Part shown: positions 31,330 through 38,900 of the stretch, piece after piece | Layout of the letters: each line of letters begins with the position of its first letter | How positions within the stretch are numbered: position 1 is the stretch's first letter | Source of the DNA: VRUE01 sp035997045 | GTDB taxonomy: Bacteria; Actinomycetota; Thermoleophilia; Solirubrobacterales; 70-9 | Assembly: GCA_035997045.1 (NCBI GenBank) | Contig: DASYIY010000016.1 | Location: 1-38,900 of the forward strand | Direction: 5' to 3' | DNA: 38,900 nucleotides | Program-made: the position numbers and the translations under genes | Notes under the pieces: generated by a model | The model's input: only the letters and a program-made list of their open reading frames with translations | What the model was told of the DNA's origin: nothing | Databases searched by the model: none

Positions 31330-32118
31330 CTAGCCGCGAGCGGCGGCGCGCATCGTGTCGAGCGGGGCCGGCCGGCCGGTCCAGATTTCGAGCGAAAGCG
31401 CGCCCTGCTGGACGAGGATCTCGATGCCGTCGACGAGGGTGGATCCCGCCGCTTCGGCGGCGCGCAGAAGCGCGGTCTGCTCGCCGCCGTAGACCATGTC
31501 GACGACCGTCTGGCCGGGGGAGAAGCACTCGGGCCGCAGCGGCAGCTCGGCGAACGGGTCCTCGCCGCCGAGTCCGACCGCGGTCGAGTTGACGATTAGT
31601 CCATAGGCATCTTGGTCGGGTTCAGCAACCGGCTCTCCGCCCAGCTCCTCGCACAAGTGCCGCGAGCGCAACTCGGTGCGGTTCCAGACGCCGACCTCGA
31701 CCCCCTCGCGCAGCAGTGCCCAAACCACGGCGCGGGCGGCGCCGCCCGCGCCCAGCACCAGCGCCCGCTTGCCGGCGGGCGAGGTCGGCAGCGCCCGCAA
31801 CAGGCCGTCGGCGTCGGTGTTCTCGGCCCGGATCTCGCCATCGGCGAAGACGAGCGTGTTGGCGGCGCCGATCTCGCGCGCGGTCTCCGAGAGCTCGTCG
31901 GCGAGGGATAGCGCCGCGCTCTTGTGGGGCACGGTCACGTTGGCGCCGGCAAAGCCTTCGTCCGCCAGCGCCCGCGCCCGCTCCTCAAACGCGTCGGGAG
32001 CGACCTCGATCGCCCCGTAGCTCCACTCCGCCAGGCCGAGCTCGGCGAGGGCGGCGCTGTGCATCGCCGGTGAGCGCGAGTGGCCGACCGGATAGCCGAG
32101 GACGGCGAGGCGCGGCAC
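31330..32118 (-). CDS. aroE: Shikimate dehydrogenase
   Basis: 262 aa. Substrate domain: GYPVGHSRSPAMHSAAL (Ser pair) and NVTVPHKSAAL with the catalytic Lys; NTDADGLLRAL with the catalytic Asp; then NADP Rossmann loop VLGAGGAARAVVWAL and NRTELR, which selects NADP by the Arg after NRT. The middle of the family motif is normal in size. 6 bp downstream of mltG; also probable that it is transcribed with alaS-ruvX-mltG. Confidence 0.95.
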   Translation of the reverse strand: MPRLAVLGYPVGHSRSPAMHSAALAELGLAEWSYGAIEVAPDAFEERARALADEGFAGANVTVPHKSAALSLADELSETAREIGAANTLVFADGEIRAENTDADGLLRALPTSPAGKRALVLGAGGAARAVVWALLREGVEVGVWNRTELRSRHLCEELGGEPVAEPDQDAYGLIVNSTAVGLGGEDPFAELPLRPECFSPGQTVVDMVYGGEQTALLRAAEAAGSTLVDGIEILVQQGALSLEIWTGRPAPLDTMRAAARG

Positions 32119-32123
32119 GTCCG

Positions 32124-33197
32124 CTATTCCCCGCAGCTGTCCGGCGAGTTGCCGCCGGCAGCTTCGCGGGCCGCGTTGTAGCGTTCGACGTCGGCGTTGA
32201 ATTCGGCTTCGGTCGAGGAGAAGGCGAGCTTGTTGCAGGCTCCCGGTTCAGCCACGTAGTAGAGGTAATCCGCCTTTGCGGGGTGCGCGGCGGCTTCGAT
32301 CGATGCGAGGCCGGGACTGCCGATCGGCCCCGGCGGCAGGCCGGTGTGGGTGCGTGTGTTGTACGGCGAGTCGACCGCCAGTTCGGATTCGGTCAGCGGC
32401 CGCGTGTAGTTGCCGGTGGCGAAGCGGGTCGTCGCGTCGATCCCCAACGGCATCCCTTCGTGCAGGCGGTTGTAGATCACCGCTGCGACCAGCTTGCGCT
32501 GGCTTTCCAGCCCCGCCTCGTGCTCGATCATCGAGGCGATCGTGAGCACGTCGTAGACCGTCAGGTTCTTCGAGCGCGCGTAGCTCATGTTCACTCCGGC
32601 GATCCGGCGCTTGAAGTCTTCGAGCTGCAGTTGGACGAGATCGGCGACCTTGGCGTGCTTGACCAGTTCGAAGGTATCGGGGAAGAGAAATCCCTCGAGG
32701 TCCTTGGCGTTCTTGCCGCCATATTTGGCGGGATGTAGGTACTTGGAGTGGACGCTGGCCTTCTCGTAGCTGCCCCGCAGGCCTTCGGCCTTGGTTATTT
32801 CGGCGGTCTGCGGGCGCGTGTAGCCCTCGGGGACGGTCAGCGTGACGGTCCGCACCACGACCGGTGGCGGCGGGCTGGCGCGGTGAAAGTGGCGGTAGGC
32901 GAGAGCCGTGATCGCGGCGATCCCGAGGAGGACCGCGCCCAGCGCGACGACGATCCCCACCCGGCGGCCGCGGGAGTGGACGGGCTTGGGCTTCGGGGCG
33001 CGAGGCGGCTTGACCTTCTTTGCCTTCGGTTGCTTAGGTTGCTTCTTCGGCTTGGGCGGCTCGGCCTCTGGCGTCGGCTCGGCCTTGGGCTCGGCGGGCG
33101 GCGGCGACTTGGCCCGGCGCGCTTCGCGCTCGAGGCGCCGCCGCTCGCGCTCGACCGCCGCCGGATCGTCCGGCTCAACGAACGGATCGTCACTCAT
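32124..33197 (-). CDS. mltG: Endolytic peptidoglycan transglycosylase MltG
   Basis: 357 aa. Cytoplasmic N-terminal tail (1-78) very rich in Lys, Pro and Glu, single membrane helix (about 79-100), then the YceG domain outside: LTVPEGYTR, YLHPAKYGGKNAKDLEGFLF, YDVLTIASMIEHEAG with catalytic E225, NRLHEGMPLGIDATT and GLPPGPIGSPGLASIEAA. It cuts nascent glycan strands and sets their length. The N-terminal tail is longer than in E. coli, as in other actinobacteria. ATG overlaps the ruvX stop by 8 bp. Confidence 0.94.
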   Translation of the reverse strand: MSDDPFVEPDDPAAVERERRRLEREARRAKSPPPAEPKAEPTPEAEPPKPKKQPKQPKAKKVKPPRAPKPKPVHSRGRRVGIVVALGAVLLGIAAITALAYRHFHRASPPPPVVVRTVTLTVPEGYTRPQTAEITKAEGLRGSYEKASVHSKYLHPAKYGGKNAKDLEGFLFPDTFELVKHAKVADLVQLQLEDFKRRIAGVNMSYARSKNLTVYDVLTIASMIEHEAGLESQRKLVAAVIYNRLHEGMPLGIDATTRFATGNYTRPLTESELAVDSPYNTRTHTGLPPGPIGSPGLASIEAAAHPAKADYLYYVAEPGACNKLAFSSTEAEFNADVERYNAAREAAGGNSPDSCGE

Positions 33198-33594
33198 CGT
33201 CTTGGTCTTCGATCGCCGCCTGGCCGGCGAGATAAGCCTGCAGCAGGTGGGCGGCCGCGAGCGAGTCGGGTGCCGCGGCGGCGCCTGCGCGCTTGCTCGC
33301 CTCGGCCATGCGGGTGGTCAGACGCTCGTCGTAGGCCTCGACCGGGACGTCGACGATCGCCTCCAGTTCGGTGCAGAAGGTGCGGGCCAGCGCCGCCTGG
33401 CTGCCTTCCTCGCCGCTGAGGTGAAGCGGCAGGCCGACGACGACCCGCTCGACCTCGTACTTGGCGACCAGCTCGGCCACCGAGCGCGCCTCGGGCGGTT
33501 CGATCACCGGCAAGGGAGTGGACAGGGTGCCGCTGGGATCGGAGATCGCGCAGCCGATCCTGGCGGTGCCGTGATCGAGGGCGAGGACGCGCAT
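33190..33594 (-). CDS. ruvX: Holliday-junction resolvase-like / pre-16S rRNA nuclease RuvX (YqgF)
   Basis: 134 aa: MRVLALDHGTARIGCAISDP (first acidic residue Asp7, RNase-H-like fold), VVGLPLHLSGEEG, VEAYDERLTTRMAE, and DSLAAAHLLQAYLA with the last Asp. Involved in 5'-end processing of 16S rRNA. The ATG at 33594 is 2 bp after the alaS stop; an out-of-register open frame continues upstream inside alaS and is not coding. In the conserved alaS-ruvX-mltG-aroE order. Confidence 0.94.
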   Translation of the reverse strand: MRVLALDHGTARIGCAISDPSGTLSTPLPVIEPPEARSVAELVAKYEVERVVVGLPLHLSGEEGSQAALARTFCTELEAIVDVPVEAYDERLTTRMAEASKRAGAAAAPDSLAAAHLLQAYLAGQAAIEDQDDE

Positions 33595-33596
33595 GC

Positions 33597-36218
33597 CTAG
33601 GCGAGCTTCCGCTCGATCGCCGTCCGGGCCACCGCAAGCGCCTCGTCGAGCTTGGCCGGGTCCTTGCCGCCCGCCTGGGCCATGTCGTCGCGACCGCCGC
33701 CACCGCCGCCGACGACGGGCGCCGCCTCGCGGATGATCTCGGCCGCCGAGAGGCCGCGTCCCACGGCACCCTTGGAGACCAGGACGACAAGCGCCACCTT
33801 GCTGTCTTCGGCCCCGCCGAGGACGACCGCCGAGTCGCTGCCGAGCTTGGACTGGATGCGGTTGGCAAGTTCGAGCAGCTGCTTCTGGTCGGCAAGTGGC
33901 GCTCGCGAGGAGACCAGCTTGACGCCGCCCGTCTCGGTCGCCTCGCCGACCAATCGCTCCGCCTCCTCGCCCGCCAGCTGCTTCTGCGCTTGCTCCGCGC
34001 CCTTGCCCGCCTCCTTCAGGCGCTCGGCGGCCCGGCGGGCGCCGCTGAGCGGATCCTGCGGGGAGCCGAGCAAATCGCCGACCTCGCGCAGGCGCTGCTC
34101 GCGCTCGCGGAACCAGTCGATCGCGGCCGGCCCGCTCAGCGCCTCGATCCGGCGCACGTTGGCGGCGCTGGAGCCCTCGGAGGCGATCTTGAAGATGCCG
34201 ACCTCGGCCGTGTTGGCGACGTGGGTGCCGCCGCAGAGCTCGCGCGAGACACCGTCGACCTCGACCACGCGCACCCACTCGCCGTACTTCTCGCCGAAGA
34301 GCGCCATCGCCCCTAGCCGCTCGGCCTCGGCGCGCTCCATCTCCAGCCAGCGCACCGGCCGGCTCGCCTTGACCCACTCGTTGACGCGGTCCTCGACCGC
34401 GCGCAGATCCTCGGCGCTGAGGCCCTGACCGTGGCTGAAGTCGAAGCGCAGCTTGTCGGGCCGCACGGCCGAGCCGGCCTGATGCACGTGGGCGCCGAGG
34501 TGCTCGCGCAGCGCGGCGTGAAGGAGATGCGTCGCGGTGTGATTGCGCATCGTCGCGTGGCGGGTCTCGCGCTCGACTTCGGCTTCGACCGCCGCGCTCT
34601 CGTCGATCTCGCCCGACGGCTCGACCTCGAGCGCTTGGTCTTCGCCGACCCGGTAGACGTCGAGCACCCTGGCCTCGCCACCGTCCCAGCGCAGCAGGCC
34701 CGAGTCGGCGACCTGGCCGCCGCCCTCGGCGTAGAAGGGGCTCTCCTCGAGCTTGACCAGGGCGCGGCCGTCCTCGCGCTCGACCGCGGCGAGGCCGGTC
34801 GTCGTCCGCAGCGTCTCGTAGCCGACAAATTGGGTCCGCGCGGCGGCACCGGCGAAAGCGATCACGCGCTCGTGGCGATCCTCGGAGCCGTGCGCAGTCG
34901 CGGCGCCAGAGCGGGCGCGCTGGCGCTGCTCCTCCATCAACTCCTCGAAACCGCCGTCGTCGACCGAGAGGCCCCGCTCGGCGACCAGCTCCTTGGTCAG
35001 GTCGTAGGGAAAGCCGAAGGTGTCGTGCAGCTTGAAGGCGTCCGAGGCATCGATCCAGGACGTCTCCTTCTCCTTGGCCCCGGCGACCAGCTGCTCGAGC
35101 AGCTCGCTGCCGCGCTCCAGGGTGCGGCCGAAGCTCTCCTCCTCGTCGCCGACCCAGCGGGCGATCGTCGCGCGCTCGGCGATCAGCTCGGGATAGGCGT
35201 CGCCCATGACCTCGATCGCCCGCTCGGCGAAGCGCCCCAGCCAGGGGGCATCGAGGCCGAGCGTGCGTCCCTGCTGAATCGCCCGCCGCATGATCCGGCG
35301 CAGGATGTAGCCGCGGTCTTCGTTGGAAGGGACGATGCCGTCGGCGATCAGGAAGGCGGCGCCGCGCGAATGGTCGGCGACGATCCGCATCGCCCGCGTC
35401 ACCGCACCGCCCTCTCCATAGGAGCGGCCGGACATCTCCTCGGCGAGGTCGATCAGCGGCCGCACCAGGTCGGTCTCGTAGACCGAGGGAACCTCCTGCA
35501 GGACCGCCGCCATCCGGTCGAGGCCCATGCCGGTGTCGATGTTGCGCATCGGCAGCTCGCTCAGCGAGCCGTCGGCGCCGAGGTCGTAGGTCATGAAGAC
35601 GTGGTTCCAGAACTCGAGATAACGCTCGGTGTCGTCGCCGGGTCGTTCGTTGTCGCCGCCGAACTCGGGCCCGCGGTCGAGGTATAGCTCCGAGCAGGGG
35701 CCGCAGGGGCCGGTCGGCCCGCCCTGCCAAAAGTTGTCCTCGCGGCCGAGCCGGACGATGCGCTCATCGGGCACGCCGACCTGGCGCCAGACCGCAATCG
35801 CCTCCTCGTCGGGACCGAGCCCGAGCTCCTCGTCGCCGCCGAAGACCGTGACCCAGATCCGCTCCGGATCCATGCCGAAGCCCTCGGTCGAGAGCTGCCA
35901 GCCCCAGGGGATCGACTCCTCCTTGAAGTAGTCGCCAAAGCTCCAGTTGCCGAGCATCTCGAAGAAGGTGAGGTGGCGGGCGGTGTTGCCGACCTCCTCG
36001 ATGTCGGTCGTGCGGAAGCACTTCTGCACGTCGGCGAGGCGCCGCGCCGGCGGCTCCTCGCGGCCGAGGAAGTACGGCTTGAAGGGCTGCATGCCCGCCG
36101 TCGTCAGCAACACCGAGGGATCGTGGGCCGAGGGCACCAGCGAGGCCGAGGGCACGATCTTGTGCCCGCGCTCCTCGAAGAAGGAGAGGTATGTCTGACG
36201 GATGTCGCTGGCCTTCAT
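33597..36218 (-). CDS. alaS: Alanyl-tRNA synthetase
   Basis: 873 aa, full length. Catalytic class II core at the N-terminus (MKASDIRQTYLSFFEERGHK, TAGMQPFKPYFLG, NWSFGDYFKEE, GPCGPCSELY), editing domain with zinc ligands NHTATHLLHAAL and CGGTHVANT, then a C-Ala domain with coiled coil and GGGGGGRDDMAQAGG (DHHA1-type). Charges tRNA-Ala and hydrolyses Ser/Gly mischarged tRNA. ATG at 36218, 41 bp from mnmA. Confidence 0.97.
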   Translation of the reverse strand: MKASDIRQTYLSFFEERGHKIVPSASLVPSAHDPSVLLTTAGMQPFKPYFLGREEPPARRLADVQKCFRTTDIEEVGNTARHLTFFEMLGNWSFGDYFKEESIPWGWQLSTEGFGMDPERIWVTVFGGDEELGLGPDEEAIAVWRQVGVPDERIVRLGREDNFWQGGPTGPCGPCSELYLDRGPEFGGDNERPGDDTERYLEFWNHVFMTYDLGADGSLSELPMRNIDTGMGLDRMAAVLQEVPSVYETDLVRPLIDLAEEMSGRSYGEGGAVTRAMRIVADHSRGAAFLIADGIVPSNEDRGYILRRIMRRAIQQGRTLGLDAPWLGRFAERAIEVMGDAYPELIAERATIARWVGDEEESFGRTLERGSELLEQLVAGAKEKETSWIDASDAFKLHDTFGFPYDLTKELVAERGLSVDDGGFEELMEEQRQRARSGAATAHGSEDRHERVIAFAGAAARTQFVGYETLRTTTGLAAVEREDGRALVKLEESPFYAEGGGQVADSGLLRWDGGEARVLDVYRVGEDQALEVEPSGEIDESAAVEAEVERETRHATMRNHTATHLLHAALREHLGAHVHQAGSAVRPDKLRFDFSHGQGLSAEDLRAVEDRVNEWVKASRPVRWLEMERAEAERLGAMALFGEKYGEWVRVVEVDGVSRELCGGTHVANTAEVGIFKIASEGSSAANVRRIEALSGPAAIDWFREREQRLREVGDLLGSPQDPLSGARRAAERLKEAGKGAEQAQKQLAGEEAERLVGEATETGGVKLVSSRAPLADQKQLLELANRIQSKLGSDSAVVLGGAEDSKVALVVLVSKGAVGRGLSAAEIIREAAPVVGGGGGGRDDMAQAGGKDPAKLDEALAVARTAIERKLA

Positions 36219-36259
36219 CGGTTGGAGCCTAGAGTCTGTCGGCGCCGCCCGGCGCGGCG

Positions 36260-37708
36260 TCAGGACGCGGCGACGATCGTGCCGTGGCCGACGATCGCCT
36301 CGCCGGCGAGCAGCACGGCGGTCTGGCCCGGCGAGGCGCCGGCGAAGTCCTCGCCCAGGGCGACCTCGAGCCTGGCGTGCGGCCCGGTGTCCGTCGCCGG
36401 GATCGCGGCCGGAACCGGCTGCGAGCGGTAGCGCAGGCGAACCGCGTCGACGCTGGCCCCGGCGCGGTGCAGAACCGCGTTGTGGAGCTGCACCGTGCGC
36501 GCCATCAGGTCGCGCCGCGGGCCGACCGTAACCGTGTTGGCGACGGCGTTGGTCGAGAGCACGTAGAGCGGCTCCTTGGCCCCGCCACCGATCCCACGGC
36601 GCTGGCCGACGGTGAAGTTGTGGTGGCCGCGATGGCGGCCGATCGCCTTGCCGGAGCGGTCGAGCAGGTCGCCCTCGCGCTCGCGCAGGCCACCGTGGCG
36701 GCGCAGGAAGTCGCCCTTGCCCTGGCCGGAGAGGAAGCAGAGGTCCTGGCTCTCGGGCTTCTTTGCGACCGCGAGTTCATGGCGAGCGGCGATCTCGCGC
36801 ACTTCGGGCTTGGTCAGCTCGGTCAGCGGAAACCGCACCCGCTCGAGGATGCCGGGCGGCAGCGCCGCCAGCATGTAGCTCTGATCCTTGTTCTCGTCGG
36901 AGGCAGCGGCCAGCAGCAGCCCGTTGCCGTCGTCGACGATCCGCGCGTAGTGGCCGGTGATGAGGTGTGTGGCGCCGAGTCGCGTCGCCAGGTCGACCAT
37001 CGCCGCGATCCGCACCTCGCCGTTGCAGGCAATGCAGGGATTGGGCGTGGTCCCGGCGGCGTAGCCGGAGACGAACTCGGCGACGACGCGGCGGCGGAAC
37101 TGCTCCTCGAGGTCGAGGGTCAGGTGCGGAATCCCGAGCGAAAGGGCAAGCGAGCGGGCACCGAGGACGGCCTCGGGCGAGCAGCAGGCCTTTGCTCCGT
37201 CGGTCTTCGGATCGGCCCAGAGCTTCAGCGTCACCCCGACGACCTCGGCCCCCTGCTCGCGCTCCAGGAGCGCGGCGACAGCGCTGTCGACGCCGCCCGA
37301 CATCGCGACCAGGACCCGCTTTCGGTCCGGCTCCGCCAGCTGCTCGGCAGATGAGGCCGCCCGCGCCAACGCGCGGTGCAGCGCGTCGGCAGCCAGCTGC
37401 GCCGCGTGCCGCTTCGCCAGCGTCAACCCCCCGATCGCCTTATCGACCTCGTCGATCCCGATCCGAGCGGCCTCGAGGACCGGCTCCCCGTCGACCATCT
37501 CGGCAACGGCAGCGGTCGCAGCCCGCGTGGCCCCACAACCCTCGACATCGAAGCTGACCCGCGCAACGACACGGTCCTCGATCGAGAGCGAGATCCGCGA
37601 GAGGTCCCCACAGGCGGCGCCACCGGCCGCCCCGGTAAATGCTCCGTCGTCAACGGGACCCAGACGGCTCGCGTCACGCAGATAGTGCTCAAACAGCTCC
37701 TGGCTCAT
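36260..37708 (-). CDS. mnmA: NifU-like domain fused to tRNA 2-thiouridylase MnmA
   Basis: 482 aa. Residues 1-about 118 are an IscU/NifU N-terminal scaffold domain: AACGDLSRISL (C33, D35), VEGCGATRAATA (C58), AIGGLTLAKRHAAQLAADAL. The third scaffold Cys, normally after His in 'HC', is Ala (A102). From about 130 it is MnmA: PP-loop SGGVDS (137-142), catalytic Cys in NPCIACN (C225/C228) and QDLCFL (C324), QRRGIGGG and the C-terminal beta-barrel. MnmA makes s2U34 in tRNA Lys, Glu and Gln with sulfur from a desulfurase. The fused scaffold may receive sulfur or an Fe-S cluster for the thiolation step; with one Cys lost it may dock the desulfurase rather than hold a cluster. Confidence 0.92.
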   Translation of the reverse strand: MSQELFEHYLRDASRLGPVDDGAFTGAAGGAACGDLSRISLSIEDRVVARVSFDVEGCGATRAATAAVAEMVDGEPVLEAARIGIDEVDKAIGGLTLAKRHAAQLAADALHRALARAASSAEQLAEPDRKRVLVAMSGGVDSAVAALLEREQGAEVVGVTLKLWADPKTDGAKACCSPEAVLGARSLALSLGIPHLTLDLEEQFRRRVVAEFVSGYAAGTTPNPCIACNGEVRIAAMVDLATRLGATHLITGHYARIVDDGNGLLLAAASDENKDQSYMLAALPPGILERVRFPLTELTKPEVREIAARHELAVAKKPESQDLCFLSGQGKGDFLRRHGGLREREGDLLDRSGKAIGRHRGHHNFTVGQRRGIGGGAKEPLYVLSTNAVANTVTVGPRRDLMARTVQLHNAVLHRAGASVDAVRLRYRSQPVPAAIPATDTGPHARLEVALGEDFAGASPGQTAVLLAGEAIVGHGTIVAAS

Positions 37709-37711
37709 CCG

Positions 37712-38661
37712 TTACAGGGTAAGAGGCCGCCGCTCTCCGCGCAGCAGCACGCGCAGGTCGGCAATGACGCCGGGCGCATCGTCACGCAGATGCCGCCAGG
37801 TAACACGGGTAATCCGCCACCCCTCGACGAGCAGCAGACGATCGCGCTCCCGATCCTTCTCGAAAGCCAGATCGGTGCCGTGCGATTCCCATCCGTCGAG
37901 CTCAACGATCAACCGCTGCTCAGCCCAAAGGCAATCGACTTCGAAGAACCGCCCCCGAACCGAGACGTGCGCATTGCGGCGAGGTCGGGGCAAATCAGTG
38001 CCGTCGAGAACAGCCAGAAAACGCCCCTCCAACTCACTGCGAGTGATCCCTCGCACCGCCGTGCGATCCCGAAACAGGGCACGTAGGACCGCCGATCCGA
38101 CCCTTCTCGGATAGCGCCCAAGCAGATCGGGCACCGAAAGCTTGCCTGTCAGCCCAAGCACCTCGGCCTCGTTCAACGCTCGTTCCAGCTGGGGCCGCGA
38201 AAGGACAGCCGCGAGGTCCAGCAAGGTTCGGGAGACAGACGTAACCGGGATCCCCTCAATCGATGCGACCTCGTCGTCGCGTATTTGCGAATGATGCGCT
38301 TTGATCCGTGCTCGCGCGCGGGGAATGGCCGGGCCCGAGTCACTTCCGGCATTGCCCCTGATCGCGGCACAAGCTGCCAAAGCTGCCCCGCGGATCGATG
38401 GCTTAGCACCGCTCCGGGGCCGCAGGCCAGAACAGCGGCCATCCAGCGACCCTTCGCGTCGAGCAATGGGTGCCCTACGGAGTAGACGCCCTGATGGACT
38501 CGGTGGAGCCGCCCGCCCGCGATCCGCACATCTATCGCCCGGCGAGAGATCCCCATGGAGAGCAACTGACGCCGCGCCACCAACCCATGCTGCCTACCCG
38601 CAAGCCGGGCCAGGGCATGATCGACGCCACCAGGCTCATCCGCCGTGCATTTACCACGCAT
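37712..38661 (-). pseudogene. Frameshifted AbiEi-antitoxin/DUF559-type protein
   Basis: The family is usually about 300 aa: an N-terminal winged helix (AbiEi-like) and a C-terminal DUF559 endonuclease-like domain. Here the first part lies in one frame (ALARLAGRQHGLVARRQLLS, RAIDVRIAGGRLHRVHQGVY, MAAVLACGPGAVLSHRSAG) and the second in the next frame (IPVTSVSRTLLDLAAVL, LERALNEAEVLGLTG, FFEVDCLWAEQRLIVELDGW with the D-E-D-G core, DRERDRLLLVEGWRI). Homology passes from frame to frame at about 38300-38335, a one-base loss (or two-base gain) within CCCCGCGCGCG. Both halves still look well kept, so it is recent decay, a sequencing error, or a frameshift event. Start uncertain (38661 or up to 38712). 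Ends 3 bp before mnmA. Confidence 0.78.
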
Positions 38662-38766
38662 ATCGTGGTGAACGCACGTCTCGTCGGACTCGGCGGGGGA
38701 CATACCCTGCACGCTCGAGGATCGGGGCGCGCGGGTGGCACGCTAGACGACACGGAAGCGCAACGT

Positions 38767-38900
38767 AAAAGAGGCTCCAGCCCGCCGGTACCGCCTCTGG
38801 CTTTGATCCCTTGAAGTAAAGGGTGGGGGCCTCCTCGCAGTCCCAAAGAACCGAGAGAGATCAGCTCCCGCGCCGTTTGTGTTGGGTCAAACGGTGAGGC
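38767..38900 (-). ncRNA. ssrS: 6S RNA-like transcript, 3' part (cut by window edge)
   Basis: No gene fits the last 130 bases. On the minus strand the block CTGCGAGGAGG, CCACC, then CCCTT-TACTTC-AAGGG (hairpin, 38808-38823), AGCC and GGCGG follows, in order and spacing, the 3' half of 6S RNA as I know it from E. coli (ACTGCGACGA... CACC... AAGGG... AGCC... GGCGG). Upstream of it CCGTTTG-N8-CAAACGG (38873-38894) is a perfect 7-bp hairpin that would be the apical part. AGAGGC/GCCTCT and then TTTT (38767-38798) would end it. 6S RNA of Bacillus (bsrA) lies in the same mnmA-alaS neighbourhood. 6S binds sigma-A RNA polymerase. The 5' part is beyond the window. Confidence 0.55.

Noticed and set aside
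33595..35730. Very long reverse open frame (over 700 codons) covering alaS
   Set aside because: Composition is Arg/Ala/Gly-rich and it is an out-of-register shadow of alaS; only its last 134 codons (ruvX) are real.
1..38900. tRNA genes, rRNA genes, CRISPR arrays, transposases, integrases
   Set aside because: No cloverleaf with CCA-type end, no rRNA signature, no regular short repeats, and no transposase or integrase motifs were found on either strand.

Overview
The window reads as a chromosome segment of a high-GC actinobacterium, most likely of the Thermoleophilia (Solirubrobacterales-like). Reasons: very high GC with many GTG and TTG starts, the actinobacterial order tlyA-nadK-recN-steA-mctB-pyrG, PAS/BTAD (SARP-type) regulators, and small secreted proteins of a style common in that class. 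The assignment is inference; there is no rRNA gene to confirm it.

Layout. Nearly everything outside 8.1-17.6 kb lies on the minus strand and, read right to left, forms one long conserved housekeeping series: a partial 6S-like RNA at the right edge, a frameshifted DUF559-type gene, nifU-mnmA fusion, alaS, ruvX, mltG, aroE, aroC, aroK-aroB fusion, aroQ, pepQ; then a mixed stretch (GGDEF protein, M42 peptidase, SDR, two small secreted proteins, efp, PEBP lipoprotein); then nusB, an xseB-like gene, a polyprenyl synthase and dxs. After an interruption it resumes with tlyA, nadK, an inserted MFS exporter, recN, steA, mctB, an MraY/WecA-like transferase and the first codons of pyrG.

The interruption between dxs and tlyA (about 8.1-17.6 kb) is the most interesting part. 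It holds a SnoaL-like protein, a GNAT, a secreted protein of unknown family (copy A), a PAS/BTAD regulator with a cysteine cluster, and divergently a four-gene operon: processive membrane GT2 synthase, UDP-sulfoquinovose synthase (SQD1), PgaB-type polysaccharide deacetylase, and a second copy (B) of the unknown secreted protein. An XRE regulator with a divergent small gene follows. Near-identical direct repeats of about 60 bp (8446-8509 and 17491-17547) sit at the two ends, exactly where the ancestral dxs-tlyA junction is broken, so the block looks like an inserted or repeat-bounded island.

How it works together (inference): the island probably makes, exports and trims a surface polysaccharide that may contain sulfoquinovose, under its own SARP-type regulator. 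The flanking genes supply isoprenoid precursors (dxs, polyprenyl synthase), the shikimate/chorismate pathway (aroE, C, KB, Q), translation and tRNA functions (alaS, mnmA, efp, tlyA), NADP and CTP synthesis, DNA repair (recN), and cell-envelope functions (mltG, steA, mctB). No tRNA, rRNA, CRISPR array, transposase or integrase gene was seen.
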